A stretch of DNA of 39,942 bases, from positions 1 through 39,942 of the forward strand of contig JASHPY010000061.1 in assembly GCA_030037855.1 (NCBI GenBank). Direction: 5' to 3'. Origin of the DNA: Thermoplasmata archaeon. GTDB taxonomy: Archaea > Thermoplasmatota > Thermoplasmata > Lutacidiplasmatales > UBA184. The notes beneath the pieces were generated by a model. It was not told the DNA's origin. It ran no database searches and saw only the letters and a list, made by a program, of their open reading frames with translations. The position numbers and the translations under genes are program-made. Shown here in pieces: positions 31,869 to 39,580 of this stretch; the stretch's first letter is position 1, and each line of letters begins with the position of its first letter.

Positions 31869-32495
31869 GTGACGGACCCTCCGCCGAACCCGGCCACGTG
31901 GGGCGAGTGCAGCTTCTGCGGCGTGGCCGTCCCGCCCGCGGCGACCCAGTGCCCGATCTGCGGGGCCGATGCACCGATCCGAGCGACCGCGATCGCGACC
32001 GCCCCGAAACCGGTCCGCCGCCGCCTCCGCCTCACCGCGACCCTGCGCACGGTGATCGTCATCGCGGTCGCGGGCGGACTCGCCTACACGTTGATCGCCG
32101 CCGCGCTTTCGGGCCCCCCCGTCGTCGCGGACCCGCTCACGACCGCGGGGATGTACACGCTCGGCCCGGGGAACTTCACCGTGATCTCGGGGAACATCAC
32201 CGGCGGCGACTACATTCAGGGCAACTACACGTCCGTGAGCCCTCCCGGCATCGACATCTCGGTCAGCGTCTACAACTCCACCGAGTACTCCTGGTTCACG
32301 AACGGGACCGGCAACCCCGGGGTGCAGTGGAACAACACGCCGACCTGGGATGGGGCGATCGTCTTCGCGGCGCCGTACACGGACACGTTCTACTTCGTGT
32401 TCACGAACCCGTTGCCGCTCTCGAGCGGCATCACCGTCCACGTGTACATCGCGACGACGTACGAGTCGGACGTCGCCGAGGACGGCGGGATCTAG
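31869..32495 (+). CDS. Zinc-ribbon, membrane-anchored protein with glycosylation-site-rich exterior
   Basis: A 208-residue three-part protein. An N-terminal zinc ribbon has C-S-F-C and C-P-I-C-G (about residues 14-32). A basic stretch R-R-R-L-R-L leads to one membrane span (about 60-80, TVIVIAVAGGLAYTLIAAAL). The remaining 125 residues are polar, beta-rich and outside the cell by the positive-inside rule. The exterior part contains six N-x-S/T sequons (N-F-T, N-I-T, N-Y-T, N-S-T, N-G-T, N-N-T), typical of archaeal surface proteins. The function is unknown. GTG at 31869 is preceded by CGAAAAGG at about 31836-31843. The stop shares CTAG with kptA. Confidence 0.82.
   Translation: MTDPPPNPATWGECSFCGVAVPPAATQCPICGADAPIRATAIATAPKPVRRRLRLTATLRTVIVIAVAGGLAYTLIAAALSGPPVVADPLTTAGMYTLGPGNFTVISGNITGGDYIQGNYTSVSPPGIDISVSVYNSTEYSWFTNGTGNPGVQWNNTPTWDGAIVFAAPYTDTFYFVFTNPLPLSSGITVHVYIATTYESDVAEDGGI
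32492..32495. other. Shared CTAG: overlapping stops of surface-protein gene and kptA
   Basis: Plus-strand TAG at 32493-32495 and minus-strand TAG read from 32494 to 32492 use the same palindrome. Confidence 0.95.
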
Positions 32496-33169
32496 TCCGG
32501 CGCATCCGCGGCCGCGTCGGACGGCGCCGGCGGGGCGTAGTCGGTGCGCTTGAGGTACTCCGCGGGGACCCGGTCGACGAGGAAGACGGTCTTCCCCGCC
32601 TGCATGATCACGATCCCGTCCGCGCGGGCCCGTCGCGCATCGACCTCGAGCACGACCGGCTGCGGCGTGCGGACCGAGCCCGCGGAGTGCGCGTCGCCGG
32701 CGGTCTTCGACAGATGCACTTTCTTGCGGTCGGACGGCTTCAGGCCGACCTCGAGCACGATCGCCGCCTCCTCTTCGGTCACCGGGTAGTAGAGCTGGTC
32801 CGGGATGTTCTCGGTCGGAAGGTCGAGGTCGACCTCGACCGTGTGCGCGTACGTGGCGCGGATCTGTTCGTCGCGCACCTCGTACCGTCCCTTCGGGTCG
32901 GTCTCGGCGATCGCGACCAGGTGCGCGGTCCGCAGCCAGTGGTAGGCCGGATGGCGCTGGCCGATCGCGCGGACGATCTGCGGCAGGGAGACCCACCCCC
33001 GGGGGTCGATCGTGAGCCCGTAGCGGTCCGGAAAGTGTCGGAGGATCCCGGTCAGGATCCGTCCGAGGTGGTCGAGTTCCCGGTCGTTCATCAGGAACTT
33101 CCCGGCCTGACCGCAGACCGGGCAGGCGTCCGCCCGGAAGTAGCCGTGCTGGGCGCACTCCTTCAGCAT
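32492..33169 (-). CDS. kptA: RNA 2'-phosphotransferase (Tpt1/KptA)
   Basis: A 225-residue enzyme that moves the 2'-phosphate left by RNA ligation to NAD+. An N-terminal zinc-finger-like part reads C-A-Q-H-G and C-P-V-C (about residues 5-19). The KptA fold follows: the winged-helix-like half with L-T-I-D-P-R-G-W-V, I-R-A-T-Y-A-H-T, then L-Y-Y-P-V-T-E-E-E, I-V-L-E-V-G-L-K-P-S-D-R, V-H-L-S-K-T and the late V-F-L-V-D-R-V-P-A-E-Y-L. The L-Y-H-G-T of bacterial and yeast enzymes reads L-Y-Y-P-V. The ATG at 33169 has GGGAGGAGG about 8-16 bases upstream and lies 17 bases after rpoL, so the two form an operon. Confidence 0.93.
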   Translation of the reverse strand: MLKECAQHGYFRADACPVCGQAGKFLMNDRELDHLGRILTGILRHFPDRYGLTIDPRGWVSLPQIVRAIGQRHPAYHWLRTAHLVAIAETDPKGRYEVRDEQIRATYAHTVEVDLDLPTENIPDQLYYPVTEEEAAIVLEVGLKPSDRKKVHLSKTAGDAHSAGSVRTPQPVVLEVDARRARADGIVIMQAGKTVFLVDRVPAEYLKRTDYAPPAPSDAAADAPD

Positions 33170-33186
33170 CGCGCCCCGCCTCCTCC

Positions 33187-33474
33187 CTACGCCTTGACCT
33201 TGTCCGCCTTCTTCTCGAAGTCGGTCAGGAGGTCGCCGTAGAGGTCGGCGAGGTCCTTCAGCACCCGCTTCAGGACCTGCTGGGGTCGTTCGCCCTTGGT
33301 TTTCAGGACGAGCGTCGGCCGCTCGAGATACGGGTGGCCGAGGTAGTAGCGGGCCTCGACGACCTTCTCCTCCTTCTGGAGCGCTTCGACCAAGGGGATC
33401 AGGAGCGTCTCCTCCCCCCGCGGCATCTCGACCCGGAGGAGGTCGCTCGACTTCTCGACCACGCGTAGCTCCAT
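33187..33474 (-). CDS. rpoL: DNA-directed RNA polymerase subunit L
   Basis: A 95-residue Rpb11/Rpo11-type subunit that pairs with Rpo3 in the assembly platform of archaeal RNA polymerase. The sequence M-E-L-R-V-V-E-K-S and L-R-V-E-M-P-R-G-E-E-T-L-L-I-P-L, followed by Y-Y-L-G-H-P and the long C-terminal helix L-K-R-V-L-K-D-L-A-D, are family hallmarks. The ATG at 33474 gives the normal length; the upstream GTG-type start at 33498 adds only unconserved residues. A/T patches at about 33499-33502 and 33509-33517 are candidate promoters. It is co-transcribed with kptA. Confidence 0.95.
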   Translation of the reverse strand: MELRVVEKSSDLLRVEMPRGEETLLIPLVEALQKEEKVVEARYYLGHPYLERPTLVLKTKGERPQQVLKRVLKDLADLYGDLLTDFEKKADKVKA

Positions 33475-33562
33475 CGAGGGCACCGGGCGTCGGCCCACCT
33501 AAGCTCGGTTCTTAAGGGTGGCGGGGCGGCGCGTGACGGCGTGCGCGCGTCGGCCCCGACGT

Positions 33563-33571
33563 GGCTATAAC
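33563..33571 (+). promoter_or_regulatory. TATA-like box for purD
   Basis: GGCTATAAC is centred about 31 bases before the ATG at 33598, giving a leaderless or nearly leaderless transcript. Confidence 0.65.
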
Positions 33572-33597
33572 TCTCACCGCCTCCCGAGGGCGTCCCG

Positions 33598-35004
33598 ATG
33601 AAGTTCCTCGTGGTCGGCGGCGGCGCGCGCGAGCATGCGATCGCTTCGACGCTGCATCGCGCGGGGGCCGAGATCGTCGTCACGAGCGCGAACGCGAACC
33701 CCGGACTCGAGCGGGTCGCGACCCAGTCCGCGCGCATCGACCCGACGGACGCGGACCGGGTGGTCGGGTTCGCGCGAACGAGCCACGCGGAGTTCGCGGT
33801 CATCGGGCCCGAGGCGCCGCTCGCGGCCGGGGTCGCCGACGCGCTGCGCTCGGCGGAGATCCCGACGGTCGGCCCGTCTCGGGACGGCGCGCGGATCGAG
33901 ACGTCGAAGGTCTACTGCCGGGAGCTGCTCCGACGGCACGGCATCGACGCCTCGCCGAAGTTCGAGATCCCGACCTCGATCGACGACGTCGACCGGCTGG
34001 TCGGTCGCTTCGACGGCCCGTTCGTCGTGAAGCCGGACGGACTCACCGCGGGCAAGGGCGTGTGGGTGCAGGGCGCGGACTTCACGGACCCGAAGGAAGG
34101 GGCCGTCCACGCGAAGTCGATCCTCCTCCAGGGGGGTCGCGTCCTCCTCGAGGAACGGCTGGAGGGCGAGGAGTTCAGCCAGATGGCGTTCGTCACCGAC
34201 AGCGGCGTCTACCCGATGCCCGCGGTCCAGGATTTCAAGCGGGCGCTCGAAGGCAACCGGGGCGGCAACACCGGCGGGATGGGTTCGTACTCGCAGCGGG
34301 ACCACCTCCTCCCGTTCCTCCCCGCCGCCGACCGCGACGCGTCGCTCGAGATCCTCCGGCGCACGGCCGAAGCGCTTCGGGCGGAGGGCTCGGCGTACCG
34401 CGGGATCCTCTACGGGGGATTCATGCTCACCGCCCGCGGCCCGGTGCTCGTCGAGTTCAACGCGCGGTTCGGTGACCCCGAGGGGATCAACGCGCTCACC
34501 CTCTACGAGGAGGGGAACTTCGCGGCGCTCCTCGCCGGCGTCGCGACCGGCCGGGTCGACCCGAACCTCGTCCGGTTCCGCCTGCGCTCGACCGTCGTGA
34601 AGTACCTCGTGCCCCCGGGCTACGGCGACCGACCGAAGCCGGGAGGTCTCCTCGAGATCGACGAGGGCGCGATCGAGGCGGACGGCGTGCACGTCATCTA
34701 CGGCGCGGTCGACGCGGCCGGGCCCGGCACGGTCCGCCTCGGCGCGTCGCGCGGGATCGCGCTGGTCGGCGAGGCGAGCGCGATCCACGAGGCCGGCACC
34801 CGGGTCGAAGCGGCGCTCGCCCACGTTCGCGGAGAGTACTACGTCCGGCACGACATCGGCACGAAGGACGACCTCGCCCGGCGGGTCGAGCACGTGCGCC
34901 AGTTGCGGGCGCCCGGGGCGAAGGCGTCGCCGCTGCCGCTCAGCGTCGCCCCCGCGGCCGCGCCGCCGTCCAGTGCCGGAACGCCGGAACAGCTGATCGG
35001 CTGA
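33598..35004 (+). CDS. purD: Phosphoribosylamine-glycine ligase (GARS)
   Basis: A 468-residue ATP-grasp enzyme for the second step of purine synthesis. The N-terminus M-K-F-L-V-V-G-G-G-A-R-E-H-A is diagnostic. The ATP-grasp core has F-V-V-K-P-D-G-L-T-A-G-K-G and L-L-E-E-R-L-E-G-E-E-F. The motif G-G-N-T-G-G-M-G-S-Y and the metal-binding L-V-E-F-N-A-R-F-G-D-P-E are complete. The C-terminal about 40 residues (after V-R-Q-L-R) are Ala/Pro-rich and beyond the usual end. It is not fused to PurM or PurN as in some eukaryotes. The membrane-protein gene follows 42 bases later on the same strand. Confidence 0.97.
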   Translation: MKFLVVGGGAREHAIASTLHRAGAEIVVTSANANPGLERVATQSARIDPTDADRVVGFARTSHAEFAVIGPEAPLAAGVADALRSAEIPTVGPSRDGARIETSKVYCRELLRRHGIDASPKFEIPTSIDDVDRLVGRFDGPFVVKPDGLTAGKGVWVQGADFTDPKEGAVHAKSILLQGGRVLLEERLEGEEFSQMAFVTDSGVYPMPAVQDFKRALEGNRGGNTGGMGSYSQRDHLLPFLPAADRDASLEILRRTAEALRAEGSAYRGILYGGFMLTARGPVLVEFNARFGDPEGINALTLYEEGNFAALLAGVATGRVDPNLVRFRLRSTVVKYLVPPGYGDRPKPGGLLEIDEGAIEADGVHVIYGAVDAAGPGTVRLGASRGIALVGEASAIHEAGTRVEAALAHVRGEYYVRHDIGTKDDLARRVEHVRQLRAPGAKASPLPLSVAPAAAPPSSAGTPEQLIG

Positions 35005-35046
35005 GCGAGGACCGACCGCTCCGCGCGACGCACCGGAGAGCCGCCC

Positions 35047-36036
35047 GTGGACCTCTTCACGCACGTCATCTTCGCCTACCTGCTCTCATTCGTGATCTGG
35101 GGTCCCGCGGCGCCCCAGTACATCGCGGCCGGCGCGCTCGCGGGCGGCCTGCCCGACGCCGACATCCTGCTCTTCCCGTTGACGCGCTGGTTCCCGTCGC
35201 TCCACCATCGGGGGATCGTGCACACGGTGCTCGGGGTCACGGTCATCGCCGCGGTCGGGTCGTTCGTCGTCCCATACCTTCCGTACTTCACGCACGCGTC
35301 CACGCTGCTCTACTTCGTGGCGATGGAGATCGGCGGACTCTCCCACCTCGTGCTCGACGGGTTCACGAACTACGCCGTCACGCCGCTCCGACCGTTCTCG
35401 AAGATCGCCCTCCGGCTCGACGCGGACCTCGCGGTGAACCTGGTCACGATCGTGCTGACCGCCGGGACGCTGGTCGTGCTCGTCTTCGAGCACGGTCGCG
35501 TCGCGTTCAACGTGTGGGTCGAGACCGCGTGGGTCCTGGTCGCGGTCTACGGCGGCTACCTCGTGCTGCGCGGCGTCGCCCGCTGGCGCGCCGGCATCGC
35601 CGGACGTCGGGCGGGCTACGCGGACGTGCTCCCGAGCGCGAGCCCGTGGAGCTGGCTGCTCGTCGACGAGGAGGACGCCCCCGACCGATACCGGATCCGC
35701 TTCCGGGACCTCGTGCTCGGGGGGTCGGCGGACGGCGGCGAGCAGCGGATGCAGGTGGCGAAGCTCCCGACCGCCCCCGGGCCGGTCGACTCCCCGCAGG
35801 CCGCGCTCGACCGGACGTACCTGGCCGCCCTCGCGGCGAGCCGGTGGCTCGCCCGGAGCTATCACTTCGGAGAGGCGACCGAGCGCGGGGACGTCTACGA
35901 CGTCGCCTGGTACATGATCGGGGCGGGCGGCGCGCGCCGGGCATTCGGCGTCCGTGGTGAGATCGACCGGCGGACCGGCGCGATCACGCTGCACACCGGC
36001 TTCCGGCGCCGTCGGCCGGAGCGCGCGTCGACGTAG
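35047..36036 (+). CDS. YdjM-like membrane-bound metal-dependent hydrolase
   Basis: A 329-residue membrane protein whose N-terminal half has five to six hydrophobic segments. It matches the YdjM (LexA-binding, inner-membrane hydrolase) family by D-L-F-T-H-V at the start, L-P-D-A-D-I-L-L at about residue 37, H-H-R-G-I-V-H-T at about 57 and H-L-V-L-D-G at about 100. These histidines and aspartates are the family's metal ligands. The C-terminal third (about 195-329) is soluble with no recognised domain and is an addition to the family core. Reaction and substrate are unknown. GTG at 35047 has GGAGAG 8-13 bases upstream, and it follows purD by 42 bases. Confidence 0.85.
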   Translation: MDLFTHVIFAYLLSFVIWGPAAPQYIAAGALAGGLPDADILLFPLTRWFPSLHHRGIVHTVLGVTVIAAVGSFVVPYLPYFTHASTLLYFVAMEIGGLSHLVLDGFTNYAVTPLRPFSKIALRLDADLAVNLVTIVLTAGTLVVLVFEHGRVAFNVWVETAWVLVAVYGGYLVLRGVARWRAGIAGRRAGYADVLPSASPWSWLLVDEEDAPDRYRIRFRDLVLGGSADGGEQRMQVAKLPTAPGPVDSPQAALDRTYLAALAASRWLARSYHFGEATERGDVYDVAWYMIGAGGARRAFGVRGEIDRRTGAITLHTGFRRRRPERAST

Positions 36037-36060
36037 CGCGCCACCGGCGACCGCCCCACC

Positions 36061-36070
36061 GTTAAATACC
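36061..36070 (+). promoter_or_regulatory. TATA box for the tfs-asnS operon
   Basis: GTTAAATACC is a strong A/T island whose centre is about 30 bases before the ATG at 36095, consistent with a leaderless transcript. Confidence 0.75.
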
Positions 36071-36094
36071 GTCCTCCCGGTGACACGGTCTCCG

Positions 36095-36403
36095 ATGTTC
36101 TGCCCGAACTGCAAACGTCTGATGACCCCCGACCGCGCCGCGGGGGTCTGGAAATGCTCGGCGTGCGGCAAGAAGGTCCCGCTCGGTCGCGGCGTCGAGG
36201 TCGGACGCTCCACGCCCGCCGGTCGGGAGATGGCCGTCGTCGACTCGAAGACCGTGACGCTCCCCACGGCGGACGAGCTCTGCGCGAAGTGCGGGAACAC
36301 GAAGGCCTACTGGGTGTTGCGGCAGACGCGGGGCTCGGACGAGCCCGAGACGCGGATCTTCGAGTGCACGAAGTGTGGGTACAAGTGGCGGGAGTACCAG
36401 TGA
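36095..36403 (+). CDS. tfs: Transcription factor S (TFIIS-like cleavage factor)
   Basis: A 102-residue archaeal TFS that rescues stalled RNA polymerase by stimulating transcript cleavage. The N-terminal zinc ribbon has M-F-C-P-N-C and W-K-C-S-A-C-G (about residues 3-26). The C-terminal ribbon has C-A-K-C-G-N at about 64-69 and C-T-K-C-G at about 92-96, ending W-R-E-Y. The catalytic hairpin Q-T-R-G-S-D-E-P-E-T-R carries the essential Asp-Glu pair. It starts with ATG behind a strong TATA box. The TGA overlaps the asnS start (GTGA), so it is the first gene of a two-gene unit. Confidence 0.95.
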   Translation: MFCPNCKRLMTPDRAAGVWKCSACGKKVPLGRGVEVGRSTPAGREMAVVDSKTVTLPTADELCAKCGNTKAYWVLRQTRGSDEPETRIFECTKCGYKWREYQ

Positions 36404-37704
36404 GCGCGAGCGGGTTCGAGCCGATCGCCCGCGCGTTCTCACCGGACGCGGTCGGCCGTGCGATCCGACTGCACGGCTGGGTCCAGGGAAGCCGCTCGTC
36501 GGGCGGGATCCTGTTCGTTAAGTTGCGGGACCGGACCGGCTCCGTGCAGGTCACCGGAAAGCGGGACGTGCTCGGGTCGGAGTCGTTCGACGCGACCGAG
36601 CACGTCCAGGTCGAGGGCGTCATCGAGGTGGACGGGACGATCGCGGTCGACCCGCGCGCCCCCGGGGGACGCGAGGTCCGCGCGACCGCGATACGCATCG
36701 TGGACGCCGGGCTCCCGTTCCCGATCTTTCAGGAACAGACGGAGGAGTTCCGGCTCGACAAGCGCCACCTCGTGATCCGTTCGGAGGACCACGTCGCGAC
36801 CTTCCGCGTGAAGGCCGACCTCCTCCGCGCGCTCCGCCAGTTCCTCGACGACGAAGAGGTCCTCGAGGTGACGCCCCCCGTCTTCACCGGCAACCCGGCC
36901 GAGGGCGGCTCGGACGCGTTCACGATCGACTACTTCGGCCGGCCGGGCTACCTCTCGCAGACCGCGCAGCTCTACCTCGAGGCGATGCTGGCGCCGCACG
37001 AGCGCGTCTACTCCCTCACGCCGTCGTTCCGCGCGGAGAAGTCGCGGACCCCGCGCCACCTGACCGAGTTCCAGCACCTCGAGGTCGAGCTCGCGTGGTG
37101 CGACCTCGAGTCGATGCTGGCGTTCATCGAGCGGATGATCGTCGCGGTCTGCCACGCGGTCGCCGCGCGCCGCCCGGCGGAGCTGAAGGCGCTCGGTCGG
37201 AAGCCCGAGGAGCTCACGACCCTCGCGGCGCCGTTCCCGCGGCTCACGTACGCCGCGGCGATCGAACGGCTCGGGCGGCAGGGATTCGGCGTCTCGTGGG
37301 GGGCCGACCTCGGTACCGCCGAGGAGCGCGCGCTCACGCTCGAGTCGACGACACCGCTCTTCGTCACGCACTTCCCGCGGGAGTTGAAGGCGTTCTACAT
37401 GGCGCGGACCCCGGGCGACCCGCGCACGGTCGAGGCCGCCGACCTCCTCGCACCGGAAGGTTACGGCGAGATGATCGGCGGCTCGTGCCGTTCGACCGAC
37501 CTCGTGGCGCTCAACGAGCGCCTCGCGGAGATCGGCGGGAGCCCCGCGGAGTACGAGTGGTACCTCGACCTCCGCCGGCACGGGAACGTCCCGCACGCCG
37601 GGTTCGGCCTCGGGGTCGAGCGACTGTTGCGCTGGATGCTCCGGCGCGAGCACATCCGCGAGACGACGCCGTTCCCCCGCACGCCGAGCCGCCACACGCC
37701 CTGA
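36400..37704 (+). CDS. asnS: Asparaginyl-tRNA synthetase
   Basis: A 434-residue class IIb synthetase. The N-terminal OB fold that reads the anticodon spans about 20-110 (R-L-H-G-W-V-Q-G, I-L-F-V-K-L-R-D). The catalytic core has motif 2 as F-R-A-E-K-S-R-T-P-R-H-L-T-E-F and motif 3 as G-F-G-L-G-V-E-R-L. The pieces I-D-Y-F-G, Y-L-S-Q-T-A-Q-L-Y-L-E-A and Y-E-W-Y-L-D-L-R-R-H-G favour AsnRS over AspRS, because AspRS has S-Q-S-P-Q-L-Y-K in that position. It starts at GTG 36400, overlapping tfs by four bases. A direct Asn route means tRNA-dependent amidation is not the only Asn-tRNA path. Confidence 0.93.
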   Translation: MSASGFEPIARAFSPDAVGRAIRLHGWVQGSRSSGGILFVKLRDRTGSVQVTGKRDVLGSESFDATEHVQVEGVIEVDGTIAVDPRAPGGREVRATAIRIVDAGLPFPIFQEQTEEFRLDKRHLVIRSEDHVATFRVKADLLRALRQFLDDEEVLEVTPPVFTGNPAEGGSDAFTIDYFGRPGYLSQTAQLYLEAMLAPHERVYSLTPSFRAEKSRTPRHLTEFQHLEVELAWCDLESMLAFIERMIVAVCHAVAARRPAELKALGRKPEELTTLAAPFPRLTYAAAIERLGRQGFGVSWGADLGTAEERALTLESTTPLFVTHFPRELKAFYMARTPGDPRTVEAADLLAPEGYGEMIGGSCRSTDLVALNERLAEIGGSPAEYEWYLDLRRHGNVPHAGFGLGVERLLRWMLRREHIRETTPFPRTPSRHTP

Positions 37705-37802
37705 CGCGCGCGCTCGTCGTCGTCGCCGGGAGCAAGGTTCATGAGTGCCGGTGCGCCTGCGCTCTCCACCGTTCCGGACCGGAGAACTTAGACTTGGCCG
37801 CG

Positions 37803-38333
37803 ATGCACGGGTCGGACCGGCCGGGGGAGCACGCGCCCGCGTCGCCGGGGCGAGCGAACGGCGGCGCGATCTCGGTCGGGCGGATCACCCACCAGGACGT
37901 GCCCGAGATCTGCGCGCTCTACAAGCGGGTCTGGGACTCGCCGACGAGCGCGGGCGTGCCGTCCGAGCTCGTGAAGTCGTGGCAGCCGACCCCCCTCGAG
38001 TTCACGAGCTGGATGGAGGGGGTCACGTACTTCGCCGCCCGACGCGACGGGAAGCTCCTCGGCGTCGTCGGCTGCGAGGTCAGCCGCGGCAACTGCCACC
38101 TCGTCCACCTCGCGGTCGACCCCGAGGCGCGTCGCAAGGGGATCGCGACCGCGCTCGTCGCCGCCGGGGTCGAGTGGGCGCGCCACGCGAACGCCGGCGA
38201 GGTCTGGGCCGACGCGCTCGCGCAGTTCCCGGCGGCGGTCGCGCTGTTCAAGCACCTCGGCTTTTCGGAGTGCGGCGTCCTCCACCGCCACGAGTGGAAC
38301 GAGGACGTGCGGCTGTTCGAACGGACGCTCTAG
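37803..38333 (+). CDS. GNAT-family acetyltransferase
   Basis: A 176-residue N-acetyltransferase with the usual fold. The acetyl-CoA-binding motif is L-A-V-D-P-E-A-R-R-K-G-I-A-T-A-L-V at about 103-119, with R-R-K-G-I-A as the pyrophosphate-binding loop. The N-terminal 25 residues are Pro/Gly-rich and probably flexible. The late F-K-H-L-G-F-S-E is the family's last helix-strand. The acceptor (protein N-terminus, polyamine or metabolite) is unknown. ATG at 37803 has no ideal TATA; the nearest A/T patch, AACTTAGAC at about 37785-37793, is only about 14 bases upstream. It shares CTAG with the convergent gene at 38330. Confidence 0.88.
   Translation: MHGSDRPGEHAPASPGRANGGAISVGRITHQDVPEICALYKRVWDSPTSAGVPSELVKSWQPTPLEFTSWMEGVTYFAARRDGKLLGVVGCEVSRGNCHLVHLAVDPEARRKGIATALVAAGVEWARHANAGEVWADALAQFPAAVALFKHLGFSECGVLHRHEWNEDVRLFERTL
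38330..38333. other. Shared CTAG: overlapping stops of GNAT and coiled-coil genes
   Basis: The plus-strand TAG is 38331-38333. The minus-strand TAG is read from 38332 to 38330. Confidence 0.95.
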
Positions 38334-39358
38334 CGACGGCCCGCGCCCCCGTGGGGCGTTCGGCTCGGCGGGAGCCCGTGGGTCTGCTGGAGCGCGCGCA
38401 GGCGGCGTAGGCCCTCCTCGGGATGCCCGCGGAAGAACTCCCGCGCGCCGCGCGCGAGCTCGATCGCCTCGAGCTCGGTCGCGATCCCGTGGCCCCGCTC
38501 CTCGAGCAGGTAGTCGCCGTAATCGGCGATGTACCGGGGGAGCCCGGCCTTGAGGCGGTTGACCGCCTGCAGCCGGAGCGCGCGGATCTGCTGCTTGAGG
38601 GGCGCGAGCTTTCCCGCGCGGAGCTCGCTCTCGAGGTCGTCCTCGACGTTCGTCGGGTCCTGCGGTGGGTCGACGCCGAGCGCCTGCATGTCGCGCAGGA
38701 GCGCCACGACCCGCTCGAGCTCTTCGCGCGCCTGGTCGAGATGGCGTTCCTTGAGCGACACGACCCGGTCGACCTGCTGGAACGTCGCGAGCGCCTGGGC
38801 GATGTCGCCGGTGCGGGCGGCGTGGAGCGTGTCCTCGATCTGGTCGCGTTCGAGCCGGCTGTCCACGGCGTACGCCTCGAGCCGAGTGAGGCGGGCGCGC
38901 GTCCGCTTCTGCCACTCCTCGAACCCGGCGACGATCCGTCGCTGCGCGATCCGCTCGATGCCGCGGACCGCCTCGGCCCACGGCTCGGGGTTCCAGGACG
39001 ACCGGGCGGCTTCCTCCGCCCAGGCCGGCAACCGGGGGACCTCGACACCGAGCGGCTCCGCGCCCTCCGCCCACTGGTTCACGCGGGCGAGGCGGCGGGT
39101 CAGCTCCGCGGCGAACGGGTTCGGGGGCGGCGGACCGCCACGATTCGCGGGCGCCTTCGCCGGCGGGCGTCCCCGTGCCGCGACGGGCTCGCGGGGCTGC
39201 TCGCCGGTCGGTTCGACCGTCTCGTCCGGCACCGGCCCGTCACCGATCGGGTCGGGGTCGCTCCCGCGGTCGACCACGCGATGGCAGGCCGGGCAGACCA
39301 GCGCCTCGGCCGGGAGCGGCGCCCCGCAGTGAGGGCAGACGGAGGATGGGCTTGCCAT
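38330..39358 (-). CDS. Zinc-ribbon and coiled-coil protein of unknown function
   Basis: A 342-residue soluble protein. An N-terminal zinc ribbon (C-P-H-C-G and C-P-A-C-H, residues 8-26) is followed by a Pro/Gly-rich linker (about 30-85). Long charged helices fill about 85-330, with coiled-coil-like stretches such as R-L-T-R-L-E-A and L-K-E-R-H-L-D-Q-A-R-E-E-L-E-R-V-V. The architecture recurs in many archaeal zinc-ribbon proteins of unknown role. No transmembrane segment is seen. It starts with ATG at 39358, 17 bases beyond the 3' end of tRNA-Leu and on the same strand, with no room for a separate promoter. Expression from the tRNA promoter is therefore likely. Confidence 0.8.
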   Translation of the reverse strand: MASPSSVCPHCGAPLPAEALVCPACHRVVDRGSDPDPIGDGPVPDETVEPTGEQPREPVAARGRPPAKAPANRGGPPPPNPFAAELTRRLARVNQWAEGAEPLGVEVPRLPAWAEEAARSSWNPEPWAEAVRGIERIAQRRIVAGFEEWQKRTRARLTRLEAYAVDSRLERDQIEDTLHAARTGDIAQALATFQQVDRVVSLKERHLDQAREELERVVALLRDMQALGVDPPQDPTNVEDDLESELRAGKLAPLKQQIRALRLQAVNRLKAGLPRYIADYGDYLLEERGHGIATELEAIELARGAREFFRGHPEEGLRRLRALQQTHGLPPSRTPHGGAGRR

Positions 39359-39375
39359 GGACGGACCCGAGGTAT

Positions 39376-39459
39376 GCAGGGGGTGAGATTTGAACTCACG
39401 AACTCCTACGAGACCAGGACCTCAACCTGGCGCCTTTGACCAAGCTGGGCCACCCCTGC
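39376..39459 (-). tRNA. tRNA-Leu, anticodon GAG
   Basis: The minus strand folds as a class II tRNA. The acceptor stem pairs GCAGGGG with CCCCTGC. The D arm contains CCCAGCTTGGTCAAAGG. The anticodon stem is CCAGG/CCTGG with loop TTGAGGT, so the anticodon is GAG (Leu). A long variable arm (TCTCGTAGGAGTTC) and T loop TTCAAAT follow. CCA is not encoded and no intron is seen. The length is 84 bases. A candidate promoter lies at 39489-39498. The zinc-ribbon/coiled-coil gene follows immediately. Confidence 0.95.
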
Positions 39460-39488
39460 ACGAGCGGCCGCGCCTACGGGGCCCGAGC

Positions 39489-39498
39489 GATAACCTTT
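39489..39498 (-). promoter_or_regulatory. TATA-like patch for tRNA-Leu
   Basis: The minus strand reads AGGTTATCGC, 30-39 bases before the 5' end of the tRNA at 39459. This is the expected distance for an archaeal tRNA promoter. Confidence 0.45.
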
Positions 39499-39540
39499 GC
39501 GAGCGCGCTCCCCCACGGGAACCGGCGAGGGGCGACCGCG

Positions 39541-39550
39541 CGCAAAAAGC
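39541..39550 (+). promoter_or_regulatory. TATA-like patch for alba
   Basis: CGCAAAAAGC is centred about 35 bases before the ATG at 39581, leaving a leader of only a few bases. Confidence 0.5.
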
Positions 39551-39580
39551 CTTGTACGGAGTCGCGGTGGGCCCCGTCCC

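Noticed and set aside
29120-32062. A 980-codon minus-strand open frame under the glycosyltransferase and aldehyde dehydrogenase genes
   Set aside because: The plus-strand genes have full catalytic motifs and promoters, whereas this frame has no motif and biased composition.
36400-37704. Annotation as aspartyl-tRNA synthetase
   Set aside because: The sequences Y-L-S-Q-T-A-Q-L-Y-L-E-A and Y-E-W-Y-L-D-L-R-R-H-G match AsnRS better than AspRS.
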